The notes under the pieces: model-generated
Told to the model about the DNA's origin: nothing
What the model saw: only the letters and a program-made list of their open reading frames with translations
Database searches by the model: none
Assembly (NCBI GenBank): GCA_037013685.1
Contig: CM072899.1
Location: 6,862,479 to 6,926,478, forward strand
DNA: 64,000 bases
Direction of reading: 5' to 3'
Source of the DNA: Acridotheres tristis
Taxonomy: Eukaryota > Chordata > Aves > Passeriformes > Sturnidae
In this document: positions 27,801 through 41,930 of the stretch, piece after piece
How the letters are laid out: every line of letters starts with the position of its first letter
Numbering within the stretch: position 1 is the first letter of the stretch
Program-made: the position numbers and the translations under genes

Positions 27801-30800
27801 GCAAGGCAACTACCTAAAACCACCCCACCCTTGCCACTCCCATTCTCCGTGCACTGGAACATCCACCTCAAAAATAAGACTATTTCAATCATGCCTCATA
27901 TAGCCATAAGGAAACTGATGCCTGTTGATTTTCACATACCAGCTTTCATTTCCTCACTCCTCTCAATTTGGCAGGCACTATTCGTTTTTCCATTAAATTT
28001 TACTTCTTTCGCTTTGCAGATTTACTGGGACTTGATTTGAAACAATAAAAAAAAAAAGTAAGTTGCACAGCAACAGACATATAAATGTACTATAGCAAAA
28101 AAAATACCCAACAGCACTTTGATAGTTAATAAGATCAAAAGATAAAGTGGAAAAGAAGTGTCCTTGTTGTTATAGTGCAGTAAAAGGGCTAACCTAATTG
28201 TTATGTGTTTGAACACACATGTAGGACACAAAGTATTCTGAACTTGGCTATTGCATACCTTTAGACAAAAAAAATATGACTATTTCAATTATCTAGCTGA
28301 GCAACTGGTAAACCCTGAGTCTTTACTTCTTACAGCTGATATATTCCAGTACATCCAGAGCTACTGTCATCAGAGCTTTCCTTCCAAGAGGGGACCCACC
28401 TGTTCAGAAGGGTTAGGCTTTAAATCCCTGCTAACTGTCCTCTGACACACAGTCAAATGAATTAAATAGGTAAGCAGGGAAGAAAAATCAGACTACCCAT
28501 TCACAGAATAAGGGCAGTAATTTCACTGCTGGTTATTTGTGATACAACACAAACACAATACAGCCTAAAAAAATCTTTGTGGAAGAGTATTTTTTTTTTT
28601 TATTGTTATGGAATTTTGAATTCTTCTAAAGAAGAAATTTAGGTTTTGCCTTTGCATGTCACCCATTGCTATCCTTATTCCAAGATTTATTTCTTCACTG
28701 TTAGGAGAGATTTGCCTTATTTTTGGAGCCTGCCTTCACAAAATCTTCAAAAATTCAATCTCCAAACATTACACATAAAATACATGATATGTGTGTTACA
28801 GAGGGGAAAAAAAACAAACTTCAAAAACACTGAGTGAACGAGTCTGCATGGTATTATTCTTCCATATCTGGCACTAGCTCTCCACTACTGAAATCACCTA
28901 TTTCACTCTTGAACAGAAACAGGTTGGGAAGGACTGTAACTTTTAATATTTTTAAATTAAGATGTATTAAAAAAATTAAGATCATTTAGATCATATTATA
29001 CATGCAGAAGACCTGAAAGGACTCAACTGTTTAAAAGTAGTTTTTCTGCTCTTTCATGGTCTGGGCCTCTTTAACATAACCAGAACACCAGCCCACTTGT
29101 GATGTACACAGAAGGTAACACCTTCTGAACAAAATAAAAGGAGAAAATAATTTGCTCAGACTACTTAATATTTTGATTTAGTTGGTTTGGTCCAACTCAC
29201 ATTTTTGGCACATACTTCTAAGACTACTTCCCTCCTCTGGTCTCTGTGCAGATAACAGCACTCATCACACTTGGGAAGAAGGCATTGGATATGTATGAAT
29301 GGACCTAAACACACAGTGGGAAGTGAGAAAAAGAACTTTTCTCCCTTTCTTAGGCCAGCTAGGGAGCAAAATGCTCTACTCTTCAGAAAACAAGCACTGA
29401 AATAGGCACTAGCTTTAATTTTTAGACATCTCATGTCAAAAAGGACATAAAACCAATAAACCTGATTATATAAGCAGCACGACAAAGTCATCCTTATGCA
29501 AATACAAGATTAGATATATCCAGAGCACAAGTGTGCACAACTGAGACACAGGCAAGTGGTGTCCTGCTCCCCCAGGAAAGCCCCAGGCCTCAAGTGGTGG
29601 TCCTGGTGCACTGTGTTACAAGATGAAGCCTATTTGCAAAGGGGAAGTCACAGAGGATATATGGGGTCAGTATTAAGGAACAGGCACAACAAAGAACATG
29701 GAGTTGGTATTTCAAACACACACAGAAAAGGACACCAGAGCACCAGTTAAATGTCCCTGGATGACTCAGGATGAAAACAGTAAGATTAAACAGACAACAG
29801 AAAACTGAAAGGTAAACAGGATCCTTTGATATTTTAACAAATTTGTAGCGTTTACCACCCTCCAGTACACTGAAAACAAATAGAACATCCACCTTCCTAA
29901 AGCAGATAAAAGATAACTATGGCAAACATATCCAGGATAACAAAACCATGGTGTACAACAGCAGCAGATCCTCTGCCAGGCACAGCAGTTGCACACACAT
30001 GACTTTCAGGACTTAGGCTGGGATCTTCAGCTCAAACTCACTGGGAGACTCAGGCAATCTCTACTGGTGCCTGTCCAGGGTAGGCAGGAAGCCAAAGCTG
30101 CTGCTGCCAAACTTGTTGATCCAGTCCTCCCAGCGCTGGCCCACAATGCACCGCTTTGTGTTTGGAAATTGCTCAAAAGCTTTTGCTTCCAGCAACAGCG
30201 TGGAACACTTGGGGAAAAATGCCAAAGGAGTCCAGGAAAGAGTATTGCCAGGCCACCATAAGAGTACGGACACCCCAAATGCTCCCGTGAGTCAGTGACA
30301 TCAGCCCGAGGCACGGCGATGACAAACAGTGCCGCGCTCCCTGCGCCACCTCGCTCACAACACCTCTCACACGAGGCTGGGAAAACTCTTGGAGGGATTA
30401 AGTTATAAATAAAACTGCTGATGCTGCACCTTACCATCATGTCTTCCTATTTCACAATGAAGGGCATCATCTACCCAGGCTGTGATTTATGCCCTTTCCT
30501 GGGACAGGGGCCTTTCTTCATATTTTTGTGGTTATCCATGAGAATTTTGAATGGCGTCAGCAGGACAGAGAATTGCACTGTTGCACAGAGAACCCCTTTT
30601 GCATCCCAAGCAGTTGTAAACAAGCCTCAGATGAGACATTTTGACAGCACATCGAAGATTTTACTCCTGTGCGCTACTCTGAGGATAAAAATAGTATTCT
30701 TATCTCCAAGGCTATCAAGCTAACGCTTCAGATCATTAAATTCAGGCCACAAAAACAAGAAACAAAACTTAAAATTTTATTCTAGTAAATGACACAGTGG

Positions 30801-31897
30801 TCTGTGCCCCTACATTTCAGGGCACAAGGTGGGACTCAGGCAGAACCAAAAGGAAATTTCTCAAACAATGACTGATGCATTTAGGACTTCTCCAAACATC
30901 CCATGGAAACAGTGGTGCTGAAACAGCCAGGCACAGTCAGCTGGCTGTTAAAGCAGGTTCTACAGAAGAAATATTAGACAAGGAGAGGGCTCTGTCCAGC
31001 CCATATACAAACCATAATCAAACCATGTCAGGTACAGCTCACACATTGATATTTCCCTTAAAATCTCACACACAACTGGTAGTAAAAGTCTTCCCTCAAT
31101 CCTGGCCACAAAAAGCCTCAACTCTGTATTTAGGACAAAAATTATAAGCATATATTACACTACCTTTGGTAGGTAACAGAGATATATTGAATTTGGCTCA
31201 AAATTTCTCTATAAACTACAAATTACAACATGGAACAGATGCTCCATAACAAGCAGGATTTCTAGACAGTTGATTTGAGTAACACAACTTCACAGAAATG
31301 AAAAACAAAATTGCTTTTGGGAATTCATCTTTAAATACTTTTATGAAGTAAATGCTGCCTATCAGGAAGTTAATTTAGGCCTTTCCTCTCAGATCCTTTC
31401 CTTTAATACCAGTGAGAGCAGGACAACTGCCATCTCTCAGCTGAGCAGAACAGACACATTCAAACACAGATTCTATGTTTTAAAATACAAATTATCTGAA
31501 CATCTGTACTGGTTTTGCACAGCCTGTTTTTTGGTAGTGAGGGGACACAGAGGTGGCTTCTATGAGAAGCTGCTGGAAGATTCCACTGTGTCCAGCAGAG
31601 GCAATCCCTGATCCCTTCAATCTGAGGATGGAGATGCTGCTGGCCAAAACTGGGCCAATTACAGAGGTTGGTAATGCCTCTGTGATAGCAGATTTAAGAA
31701 GAAAATCACAACAAAGTGGGACACAGTTTTCTCCTAGCCAGAGAAGAGGAGGAGGTGAGAACATGTGAGGGAAACAACCTGGAGACACCAGGGTCAGTGG
31801 AGAAGGAGGGGCAGGAGATGATCCAGGGGCCAGAGCTGAGATTCCCCTGCAGGCTGTGGTGAGACCCTGGTGAGGCAGCTGTGACCCTGCAGCCCCT

Positions 31898-32169
31898 GGG
31901 ATCCACAGGGATGCAGAGATCCACCCCCAGCCCCTGGGGATCCACAGGGGTGCAGAGATCCACCTACAGCCCGTGGGGATCCACAGGGATGCAGAGATCC
32001 ACCCCCAGCCCGTGGGGATCCACAGGGGTGCAGAGATCCACCCCCAGCCCGTGGGGATCCAGGGGGATGCAGAGATCCACCCCCAGCCCGTGGGGATCCA
32101 GGGGGATGCAGAGATCCACCCCCAGCCCGTGGGGATCCAGGGGGATGCAGAGATCCACCCCAGCCCGTG
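31898..32169 (+). repeat. 39-bp minisatellite, 7 copies, inside the LTR
   Basis: The unit starts GGGATCCACAGGGATGCAGA and continues through GATCCACCCCCAGCCCGTG. Six units are exactly 39 bp and the last is 38 bp. Differences are a handful of substitutions: ACAGGG versus AGGGGG, GATG versus GGTG, and CCTG versus CGTG. The last three units are nearly identical, suggesting recent expansion from that side. Because 39 is a multiple of three, long repetitive frames stay open on both strands across it; these are not genes. Each unit contains a GGATCC site. Confidence 0.95.
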
Positions 32170-32622
32170 GGGAAGGTGCCCATGCTGGAGTGGGGGGTGC
32201 CTGGAGCAGGCTGTGATCCAGTGAGGACCCAGTGGAGAGAGGGGCTCTGCTCCCAGGCTGGAGCAGCCTGTCCTTGGAGGGCTGCACCCCGTGGAATACT
32301 GACCCCCAGCACAGCAGTTTTGGGAGGACTGTGTGCCCGTGGGAGGGGCTCACATTGCAGCAGGTGTGGTCGGACTGTCTGCCCCTGAGACTGGACCCAC
32401 GCTGGAGAAGTTCATGGAGAATTGTGTCCCGTGGGAGGGACCCCATGGGCTCTCAGGGCTCCTCTCCCTGGGCAGTGGAAGAAAATCTCAGTGATGAACT
32501 GACCAAAACCCCCAAGCTCTGTGTCCCTGTGCTGTCAGTGGGAAGGAGGGAGGGACTGGGGGAAGAAAAGGTGTTTTAAGGGCTGATTTTACTTCTCATT
32601 ATCCTCCTCTGATTCTGTTAGT

Positions 32623-32628
32623 AATAAA
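32623..32628 (+). terminator. LTR polyadenylation signal AATAAA
   Basis: AATAAA in the sequence GTAATAAATTC within the 3' part of the solo LTR, at the place where this LTR type normally has its signal. It is on the strand opposite to ATXN7, so it would not terminate ATXN7 transcription. Confidence 0.7.
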
Positions 32629-35600
32629 TTCACTTTGCACCTCTAAGATGAGCCTGTTTTGCCCTTGGAGTGTTTTCTCCTGGTCCTTATCTCCACTCAT
32701 GAAGCCTTCATTAAATTTTTCTCTCCTCTGTCCAGCTGTAGCAGGGGAGTGAGTGACTGAGTGACTGTCAGGGGTGCATGGCGTTTGGCCAGTGCCAAAC
32801 TACAACAATATCTGAAATCCCACAATTATATTCCTTAAAAACCAAGGCCTAGAAAAGCCTTCTAGTTGTCAGAGGCAAGTTAAACTCCTTTAATATATTT
32901 CTAGAGTCATTCTAATTGAACAGGAATGAAACAGATGATTTTAACATTTCCTGGGAAAAGTGAAGAAATTCTTTGGAAAATGTATTATTTTGAAAAGTGC
33001 TTTCCAAATTATTTTATATGGCTGTCTCAATAATCCAACACCCACACTGTCTGACTATTGGGAACACTTTTTATTCCTTTGACACTCCATCAAAAATACT
33101 GCCAGTTAACCCAAATCTTTGCAGCATTTGGGGCTTCTGGATATTCCACACAACTATAGATTTGTTGTGAAGGGATAAAAAGAGTATTTGGTATGGAACA
33201 CATTTATGTATACTGCATAAATGATGCTTCTTTCTCCGTTTGGCATCATTTGCAATTGCCCTGCAGTAAGAGATAAAGATAAATGATGCTGTAAGTCTTG
33301 TTCAGCAGAGTAACACAAATTCAAATGATATTTTCTCCAGTTCACAAAGTTACTGGGAACCATCTCAGGAACGTTAGAAAAGCTTTCAATTTCTATTACC
33401 TGGCCTCCTGACATAACTAATTATGAAAAAGGAATTTAAAAAAAATACTAACTAATAATAACAACAACAGCTAGTTCTTACTTGTTTAGTTTTCACAATA
33501 CACCACTTACAACTGGTCCTGATTTACACTGAGGTTATTCACTGACATGACATCTTTAACACTCAAAGATAACCAAGATACAAGACCTATTATGCTATAC
33601 AGTCTTGTAGGCAGACATGCAAAAATCGGATCAGATTCACTCTGAAAAGATCCATTATCAAGCACAGTCATTCTAGATTTCCAAACCAAACACGTGATGG
33701 AAAATTAAAGGTTCTCCTTTAAGCAGCCATCACCTTGTTTTGGAAACAACTTTACAGTTAGAATACAACTATTATTTCACAAGTGTTTCACTCAGCAGAG
33801 ACAGAGGAGGTGCTTAATCCAGAATTACTAGGAGGAAAAAAAAAATAGATTGTAGAACCACACCCTAGGTGTAAACTGATACAGATTTTCCTCAGTAGTT
33901 TCGCCTGAAACAATAGCCAGAGGGTGTAATTTAGGGTATATACACCTTGACAAAGCCATGGCTATAATATCTAGGGACTGACAATTAAATGTTTGCATAG
34001 TGAAGTACCTTTGGTGTCTGATTGTGAGGCTGCAGTGAACATGGCTGTCTCCTCTCTCACCCACTGAGCCCCACAACCTGGTCCTACATCCTCCTTTCAG
34101 CCACAAGAAAAACCCATCTGACTTCAGTGGCTCACAAGACCCCACATTCCCAAGTAACATTTAATAAACCACCAGAACTCCCATTTTCCTGCTCACAGCA
34201 TCTACTACTGCCACTTATGCAGTCAATGAACAAAACCACAGACTGAAAATTAAACTTTTATGAAGGGTAAAATACAACAGAATTTGATGTCCATGGAAAG
34301 CAAATATCCAATTTACTGTGTATTCATAATAGGACCTGATTTTCAAATTTAACTCGTTAAAGCCTCCACACTTCATTTTTAAGGCAAGCTGCTGTAGGAC
34401 TTCCAGGCAACTGTATCAGTGAGAAAGCATCCAACCAACTTGCTTGCAAAGAAAACAATGAGAGCTCCAGATTTCAGAACCAAAGCAATAACCTCAAAAT
34501 TGCTCCCTACAGGATTTTAGTCCTTCAGCTCTTTTGTACATATTTTTTCCATGCCAGTTGAGAAAGCTGCATTTTCTGTTGCACTAAAGTCGATGAAGAT
34601 TCAAGTCCTGCTTAGCAACAGAAGGAAGAGCAGATCAAGAACACTACATGTTTTCTGCCTAATATAATCCCCCCAGCAGAAAAGCAAGGCATAACCAATT
34701 ATCCCTTTCCCTTTATATTATCAATGAAATTTATCCATGGGCAATACCAAAACTACCAGAAGTGGAGATTAGGGTGGGAGTGAGCTTGTAAATAAATCTT
34801 TCTCATTTGGAGCACGTTACCACAAAGCAGCTTATTCCACAGGGCTGATGGGCATGTGCACACACAAGTAACTGAGCATTTGAGTATTTCTAATCTACCT
34901 GAGCCAATAACCCAGAATATTTGCCATTTCCAAACCTAGCAATCATGACTCCAAGCAATGTGGGAGCAGCTGCATGCACAGTTTACTTTGATGAAGTCAC
35001 ATCCTGTCATACCCTGTAGTATCTGGGGTTACCACGAGTGTCTGACTTGCCACAAGAATCGCTGTGAGAGCCACCAGCAGCAGTCCTGGCTCACAGCTGC
35101 ACACAGCCTGCACAAGCAGGGACAGCTTTTGACTGTGCAAAGCCTTCTGGCAGTGGGAACACAGATTACAATAAATTTATTGCCTTCTGTGACAACTGCT
35201 TTTATAATCATGCTACTCTGCTACATTAGACTTTGAATTCCCTTTGTCAGATTTTAACACTTGCTGCTAAAAAACTTGAAGTGTAAGTACAAAGCTCTAT
35301 TCATCTCTGTGCTGTCACCTACACTGTAAAAATGCCTAGGAAATAACATTGAATATCATACATATGAGGAACTTCCACAGCAGTGGATTATTTTATTCAT
35401 TACACAGGAAGAGAAACAATTTTCAAGGATCCTACAGATTATTTAGAATAGTTAATTACAAGTCAAATATTACAATAGTTTGCGAAAGATTAAATCTTTT
35501 CTGTTTTGTAAGAGACAAGAGATCACACCTATCCCCAGACAACCTTCAGCAGTTCCAGCCACGGGCTAGGCATAGCCAGGAGAACTGTAAGAACTGGACA

Positions 35601-38600
35601 CATTCACTTTTATAGATCTGCTGCAATGGAAGAAATACCTTTTTAAATAGTTACCTTAGAGAGAGTAATCTGCATCCTCTTAACCCAATTTATTTAAAAG
35701 TACCCTTCACTAAGCCTTTTTGTCTTTCCTGCTCTACTTAGATGACAAAGTTACCACCTTGTATGAAAATTACATTTCTACATATTTATTGCATCGCTCT
35801 TCTCTCACTGAGTTTTTGTTGTTAAATATAGCACAGAAAGGATACAAACGCCAATCTTTAACCAAGTATTATCAAGACATCACCTCTTCTGCACAGGGAT
35901 AACCCAGCTAATCATACATACCACTTAAGAAGCATTAGATAACAGTGAATTCCTGACTGTTATGTATGTGTACAGACAACTATTTCCAAAAATTCTTATA
36001 AAAAAAGAAAATATCCTGCCTCCTCACTTATTACGGACAGATCAAGACAGTCTTGTGGCTGTGGTTCCAGCCAAAGTCCCCATGGCCCTCAATACCACAC
36101 TAATACTATGGTAATATCTAAAACCTGCAAAGTGTCTTTAAAGCATATGAGATGACACAGTTCTAACTTGCAGTCTAACATCACAATATTCTATTTATAA
36201 CGCCTGACTCATCTTGCCAAAAATAATTAAATATTGTAAACAGAACTTAGATTTAAAGGAAAAAAATAACAAGAAAAAAATTAGGGTTAATCACTGCATA
36301 GAATTTCAGAAGTAACATCCTTTCAAATTGCATGTTTTTCAAGCAATCTCATAAAACCTCCACAATGTTTCTAAACAGTTCAACGCAATTTTAAAGTCTC
36401 CCTGTAATTGTTTTACAATAACCAGTCCACAAAACCTTAAAACAATTTGTGTAAATAGTCAATTAAAATGCAATGAAATGCCGAAGAAATTTATCTAATT
36501 ACAAACTGTGAAGAGCTACGCAGAATGTAAAAAAAAGAAGCATGGGACTTTGTGGTGCTACCACCTTAAAATACTTCTTTAAATGTATTAAAAATTCTCA
36601 CAAGTGTATTTGCAGATAGTCAAGGACTATAGAGCCCTCCAAGCACCTCTCTGATACGATTTGACATAAAAAAAATCAACTCAACTAAGCACCTCCCAAG
36701 GCTGAATAAAAACAAAATTATATTTGAAATAAGATGCAATCTCTTACTTGTATTTACAACTTAATATTGGTACAGAAGTTTCACCAGTGCCTTAATTATT
36801 TATGGAACCTGCTGCTGGGAAAATTCTAGACCTTGGGTCTATGTGATAAAGATGCTTCTAGTGAGCCTCCCAGGCCTGGATTTCACTGCTCAACCCTGAC
36901 TAGAAAGAGCTCAAGAAGAACAAGGGTTCATCACATGGCTCTTACAACTGTAGCTCTGGTAACTTCCATTAATAGCAATTAATATAATCAAACCTCAAAA
37001 GCTTCTGCTGAATGCCCTAGAGGTTCACAAAGCCTTTATTTTATCCCCAAGACATATGAACTGTCAAAGACCAGAAGTTCAGCTGTTACCAGGTGACACA
37101 ATGCTGAACAGTTTGCTCCCACCTGCTCTCCTGACTGACTCCTACCGTCACTAAGCCTCCCAGTGTCTTCTGAAGGTGCCTACCAAAAACTGACAATCTG
37201 CACTCCCATAGAAAATTCAAGGCTTGCTTTATTAAGACAGTATAGTCTAACGGCTGTAAAAGCTGTTTGCCTGGTACTGCGCTACCCCACAGTAAACAGC
37301 AATTTTGACCTGTGACCCAAGTTACAGATGTTCTGTCCTCCTCCTCTACTTTGTTGCCAGTTAACTCTAAGCTATAGTAACAGCACGAGTGAAGCGCTTG
37401 AAATAGACAATATCAAGGGATTCACCTCTCAAAGGGTGTAACACACACAAAAATAACCAAACAAACTAAAAAAGGGGGCTGTACCTGTAACTGAAAGAAT
37501 GAGGTGTTTAAGCTCTAGTAAAAACACCATAGTTTCAGCATGCACTAAATACACTATTAGAAAGAAACACTTTTAAATTGTCTAACCAAATTTCTTTCCT
37601 GCTCCCCATGCTTTTATTTTCCCATCTGAGATGCTATAGTTTCCTTTCTTGTAATTTTTATAATTTTAAGTATTTCAGAAGTATGAGTCACTATAATATA
37701 ACAGACTTTTATCCCAACCACTTCAAAAGGCTTGCACAAATTAATAACTAATGGTATATGTAGTGATGATGTACATGGGTTGTCTCCCTCTGACTCCCCA
37801 GTATAGATTTGGGGGTGGGGATGGCTTGGTTTTGAGTTTCTTATTTTGGGGTTTTTTCCCATGTTTTCGTTTTATTTAAAGGAATACACATGATCATCCT
37901 TAGCAATTGAAATTTTACTGTGGGGAGAGTCAAGAGTTCCTTGGGTGGTGGGAGCTGGTTAGGTGCCCAGCCCCAATAAACAACTTTGGTCCTCACTTTG
38001 GTTTCTGTCCACAGCTTCTCTACTCTTTCAGAGAGCAAAATGAGCCAACCTGTTGTTAAATTTTGCAAGAAGCAACAGTTGCCTCTGTTGAAGCCTGTCA
38101 AAGTCACCACGCATGAACTCTACACTCACACGCACAGTTCTATTTAGAGATCCTCTTTGCAACAATGGGCTAGAAAAATTCTTAAAAGAAAACTAAATCC
38201 AGCATAAGTTAGCAAGGATCTCCTGAAAACCTGTTTCAAGCACTGATTACGAGGTTTGATATGAAGAATCATTTTTTTTCAAATCAAACAGTGTCAGGTA
38301 CTACAGAAACATCAACCTCCTTTTAAGATTCACTGCGCCTCCAAGATGAACTGAGCGTCTGAAAACATTTTGGCTGCATCCGATGGCACTTGCTCCCACT
38401 ATCACACAAGGTTGGAATATGCACTTCAGCAAAGTTTCATTTTAAAATATAGGAAAAAATGCATGAAGAGGATGAGATTTTCTGCCTTGCAGTTTTGTAA
38501 TTCATCTACATATTATAATGTGACATGCTATCCTTGCTTCATCACAGCACAAGTGAGTGGCAGAGGATTCACACCTTTAGCTGGTTCACAAAGCAGTAAG

Positions 38601-41600
38601 TAATTAAGTGGCTGCATGAGCCAAAAGATTCTGCCATATCAATTACACGTGAAAATAACTAATAAGCACAATTGCTTCTAACATGCTCTTACCTTGATAA
38701 GATTGCTCAGCAGAAGAAGGTTTCAGTATACAAAGTCAAAGTAAAGTTTAAGGTTTATTTTAAAGTAAAATCTTCCCATCCCATTGGGTATCCCTCTCTC
38801 ACTTCCATCTCCTGGGGATTTTCCATACCAAGAGCAAGTCAGGTCCATTGGGCCCATACCTTATTCCTGCAGCTCTGATTTCTACATCAAAGCTCAGTGT
38901 GCACTGTTACTGTCTCAAAAAGCAACATGTAGGAAAGTATCCAGTGAGTTTCTCACTTTGATGAAGGTCAGTGAGAATCCCAGCAGGAATGATTTAATAT
39001 TATGTATTAGCAGAACAGAAAGCATATAAGAGCAGTGAAAAAGAAACAGGGAAGTATAAGACACAAATACTGGGAATTTGGGAAGCCCAAATTCAAATTC
39101 TTACTTCAATGTGAGCTTGCTTTTGACAAGGAGGGTTAGAGACAGAAAAAAGCATGTTTGAGACATGTTGCCTGATCCCTGCATGGAACTAACATCATTG
39201 ACAGGTATTAAGGACTCATCAGGCTTCACAACCACTAAAAAGCTGAGAGAGGAGCTGCCTGATGAGCAAATAGGAAGTGCCACTGACAAAGATGTGTCTG
39301 AAATCCTGCCTCTCTCCACTGCTTGCAAATATTGCCCCAGAATTACACAGTTACATCCTCCTTTATTCCTTGAAAACAAATAGCATGCATCGAGCTTTGC
39401 CTTTAAAGCTTAACAAAAGGAGAAGCAGGCAATGTTAAGCCCCTTTTCTAATACAGTGTTACAAAAAGAGGAACACTCACTCTTCATTCAGGAGACTCAG
39501 ACTCAACTGCCTGCGAGGCTGAAATCCACCTCTTGCCACCAGGCATGCTGAGGATGAGGCCATTCCCACCAGGAGATGCAGAGAAACAGCACATGGGAAA
39601 AGAAACAGCTACCACCCACACCCCAGTGGGGACACAGGCCAGTGGGTGCCTGACAATTGTTAGATAAAGAAAATGGTTCTTGGTTTTGAACCTAATTCTA
39701 ATACATAGGCTGTTAAGTCATGTTCCTTCTTTTGCTCCCTCTCCAGGCCATGAATATTTAATTCTTTTATGCAAACTGGAAGAGTTGCAATGCAAGGTTA
39801 AATTAGCCTAAATAACCTTGAAATCCTTTTGTGAAGCTGGGCCTCAGAGTCAACCCCCAATCTGTAGAGAAATAACTTTCTTACACAAGGAGTTCTGCTG
39901 TTACTTGTATTTAAAATACTGTGGGGTACCACGACAAAAGTCTTGAGGTTAAAGTGGATTTAACAAAATTTATACTTTTGGTTCACCTTTCTCTACTAAG
40001 AACCAAGGTTTAGAAAGTCCAATTACTTAATAAATGTTTGTTCCTCAATTTCGAATGCAAAATTCTTCCTGGGAAAAGGAATAATTTACAGTATTTTTAA
40101 AGTTTTATTTGATAACACATATGTATGCTGGCATGTTTGCTGCTCCCCTAGTTCCCTAAGTTAAGTTAATCTAAACTTAATTAATACTACTTTAACTCTA
40201 TTTTGCAGCAGGCCAAGCTCCCTACAGACCAGCTACAGGTATATGCCAAGTCAGTGTCTCATTCACATGTCATAAAGCAACCAAAATAAATAGACCTCTG
40301 GAAGCCTGACAGGGCTACTAAGTTTCACTTTTAATTCTCAAAGTATTTTATGAACTTCCTTCAACTCATAACCCTACAAATCATTCACATGGTTGGAGTC
40401 AGTGCAGAAAAGCTGTGTCTCGGTGATCAGCCTGTGCAAAAACAGTTCCCTGATCTCTCTCCAGTGGGAAAAAAATAGGATAGATTATTCTTTACCCTGC
40501 CAGTTAATCTTCAGAATCTGGAAACCATAGATGCTTGCATTTTAAGAGGTAGAAATAAGAGTAAATGCTTGAAAATCCTTATTGGTAAAATCTTTACTAG
40601 GATAATTTGTGTTTATTGTTGTAAATACTTTTTAGCATTTGAATGATTTGCCTATTCAGAGAAATGAATTACATATCCAGCACAATGATTAGATTGGAAC
40701 TTGGCAATGAAGTAATAAAGTGATTTTTCAAGTGCCTAAGGACTCACAGGTACACTTGAGATGGCAAAACAATACAAGTGAATCTGAATGCTGCAGCACA
40801 GCTGCTTATTGCATCTTTCTTCCATGCCACTGACCACCAACTCTGATCCTAGAAATTGCATTTTCCAAATTTTAGCAACATTAGGAATTCTACAAAAAAT
40901 AGCCATTCTGATTCAGACTCGATATGGATCACTGCCTTCCAATCCTGCTAGTCTGTGCCACCTTGCTTTAGGTTTCATTTGCTGCTTGCAGCTCACAAGT
41001 CAGTAAGTGCTGAATCAGATCATCTCCTAAAGTCGCTGGCAAGTTCTGCTTCCCGTGATTGTAAACCATGTCTACAAACTCAGTCTTCCATTTCTAACAA
41101 CATCGAATAAATGACTTGGGTCTAGCTGCTCTAGCATTTAAAACAGCTGGGCCTCTTCTCTGGCACGTCTCAGGCAGTCAGAGGGAAACAAGAACCACCA
41201 ATATTAAGAAAGATTATAAAACTTTCTCTGTTCTAAAACAATCATTAAACTAGAAAAACAAGCAAATAAAAATTAACATAATAAATAAGATTCATTCCTT
41301 CCTTTTTTCCACTGCCTGTTTGAGAGTAAATAATAATCTATAACTTTCATTCATCATCTGCTTACAGCTCCAAGTAGCATTGTTACTCTTGCAAGAAACT
41401 AGGCCGTAATGGGCTTTTGCTAATCACAGGTGAAAGGTCACTCTCATTTAGCAGAGTACCAAGCAACAAACAGAACACATTGACATGACAGAGGAAGGGA
41501 TTGGTATTGAAATACTGACATGAATTGTATCAAGAATAAAAAAAATTATACCTCAAGAGAAGATTTTATCAGTGTTGGCCACAGAGCTTCCTTAGGACTA

Positions 41601-41861
41601 TTTATAGTCTTAAGAAAAAAAAAAAACTAACCATACAGGAACACAGTAAAGACAGCCTATGCCCTAACTCATAGTTTTCAAAATATGTAGTAATTTAATA
41701 ATAATGCTAATAACATCAGTCACTGACAGGCCACCAGTCCTAAAACCAAACCGATAGGAGACTCTGATCCTTTCTCCTTCCCATGCCTGACCCTCTGCTA
41801 AGTAGTTACGAGGAAGAAAACTTCTCCGTGCACCTTTTCTTCAAGAATGAATCGCACTCAC

Positions 41862-41930
41862 CTTCTCGGCAAAGTCGCATTGCTTCTCGGTTTCTTCCGT
41901 ATTCCTTGAAACTTTCTTCTAATGCTGTTC
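41862..41930 (-). CDS. ATXN7: ATXN7 second coding exon
   Basis: This 69-nt exon has phase 1 at both ends. It reads (G)TALEESFKEYGRNREAMRLCRE(D), residues 82-105, which matches the ataxin-7 segment between the LPSPE block and the zinc-binding block. The acceptor is TTTTTGGTTTTAG|GAACAG (AG at 41932-41931) and the donor is GAAG|GTGAGT (GT at 41861-41860). Because the length is a multiple of three, skipping it would keep the frame. It lies only 513 bp from the first coding exon but 23 kb from the next one. The region is acidic, basic and hydrophilic and has no membrane or signal features. In the family this part lies in the N-terminal block associated with SAGA deubiquitinase-module anchoring; its exact role here is inferred. 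Confidence 0.95.

Larger units (their letters stand above)
31505..32807 (+). mobile_element. solo LTR of an avian endogenous retrovirus (ERVL-like)
   Basis: A 1,303-bp element beginning TGTACTGGTTTTGCACAGCC and ending CTACAACA, in the orientation antisense to ATXN7. I recognise the overall sequence as a common passerine LTR: the opening TGTGCTGGTTTTGCA-type motif, repeated 'cccgtgggagggacccacgctggagaag' segments, the AATAAA, and the closing 'CTCATGAAGCCTTCATTAAATTTT ... GTCCAGCTG' part before the terminus. A TATA-like ATTTAA lies at 31692-31697. The flanks ACATC (31500-31504) and ATATC (32808-32812) match at 4 of 5 bases, fitting a decayed 5-bp target duplication. No gag, pol or env sequence lies next to it, so it is a solo LTR from recombination. 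The internal minisatellite inflates its length. Confidence 0.85.
18801..41861 (-). other. ATXN7: ATXN7 intron between coding exons 2 and 3 (23,061 bp)
   Basis: Bounded by the donor GTGAGT at 41861 and the acceptor TTTTTAG at 18801. It is phase 1, AT-rich, and without any exon I can support. The only well-defined occupant is the antisense solo LTR at 31505-32807. The longest frames here (for example 25585-26055 plus, 27159-27533 minus and 27215-27625 plus) have no recognisable domains, and the two 27-kb frames overlap on opposite strands. Outside the LTR I see only low-complexity A/T runs. Confidence 0.85.

Noticed and set aside
31794..32446. Long repetitive frames on both strands (up to about 170 codons) with tandem GSPRAGGGSLHP-like motifs
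   Set aside because: They are produced by the 39-bp minisatellite in the LTR; a unit divisible by three keeps all frames open.
39101..39383. Overlapping frames on both strands, including a plausible ELTSLTGIKDSSGF stretch
   Set aside because: Short, no domain, no splice sites in support; could be an eroded repeat but nothing decisive.
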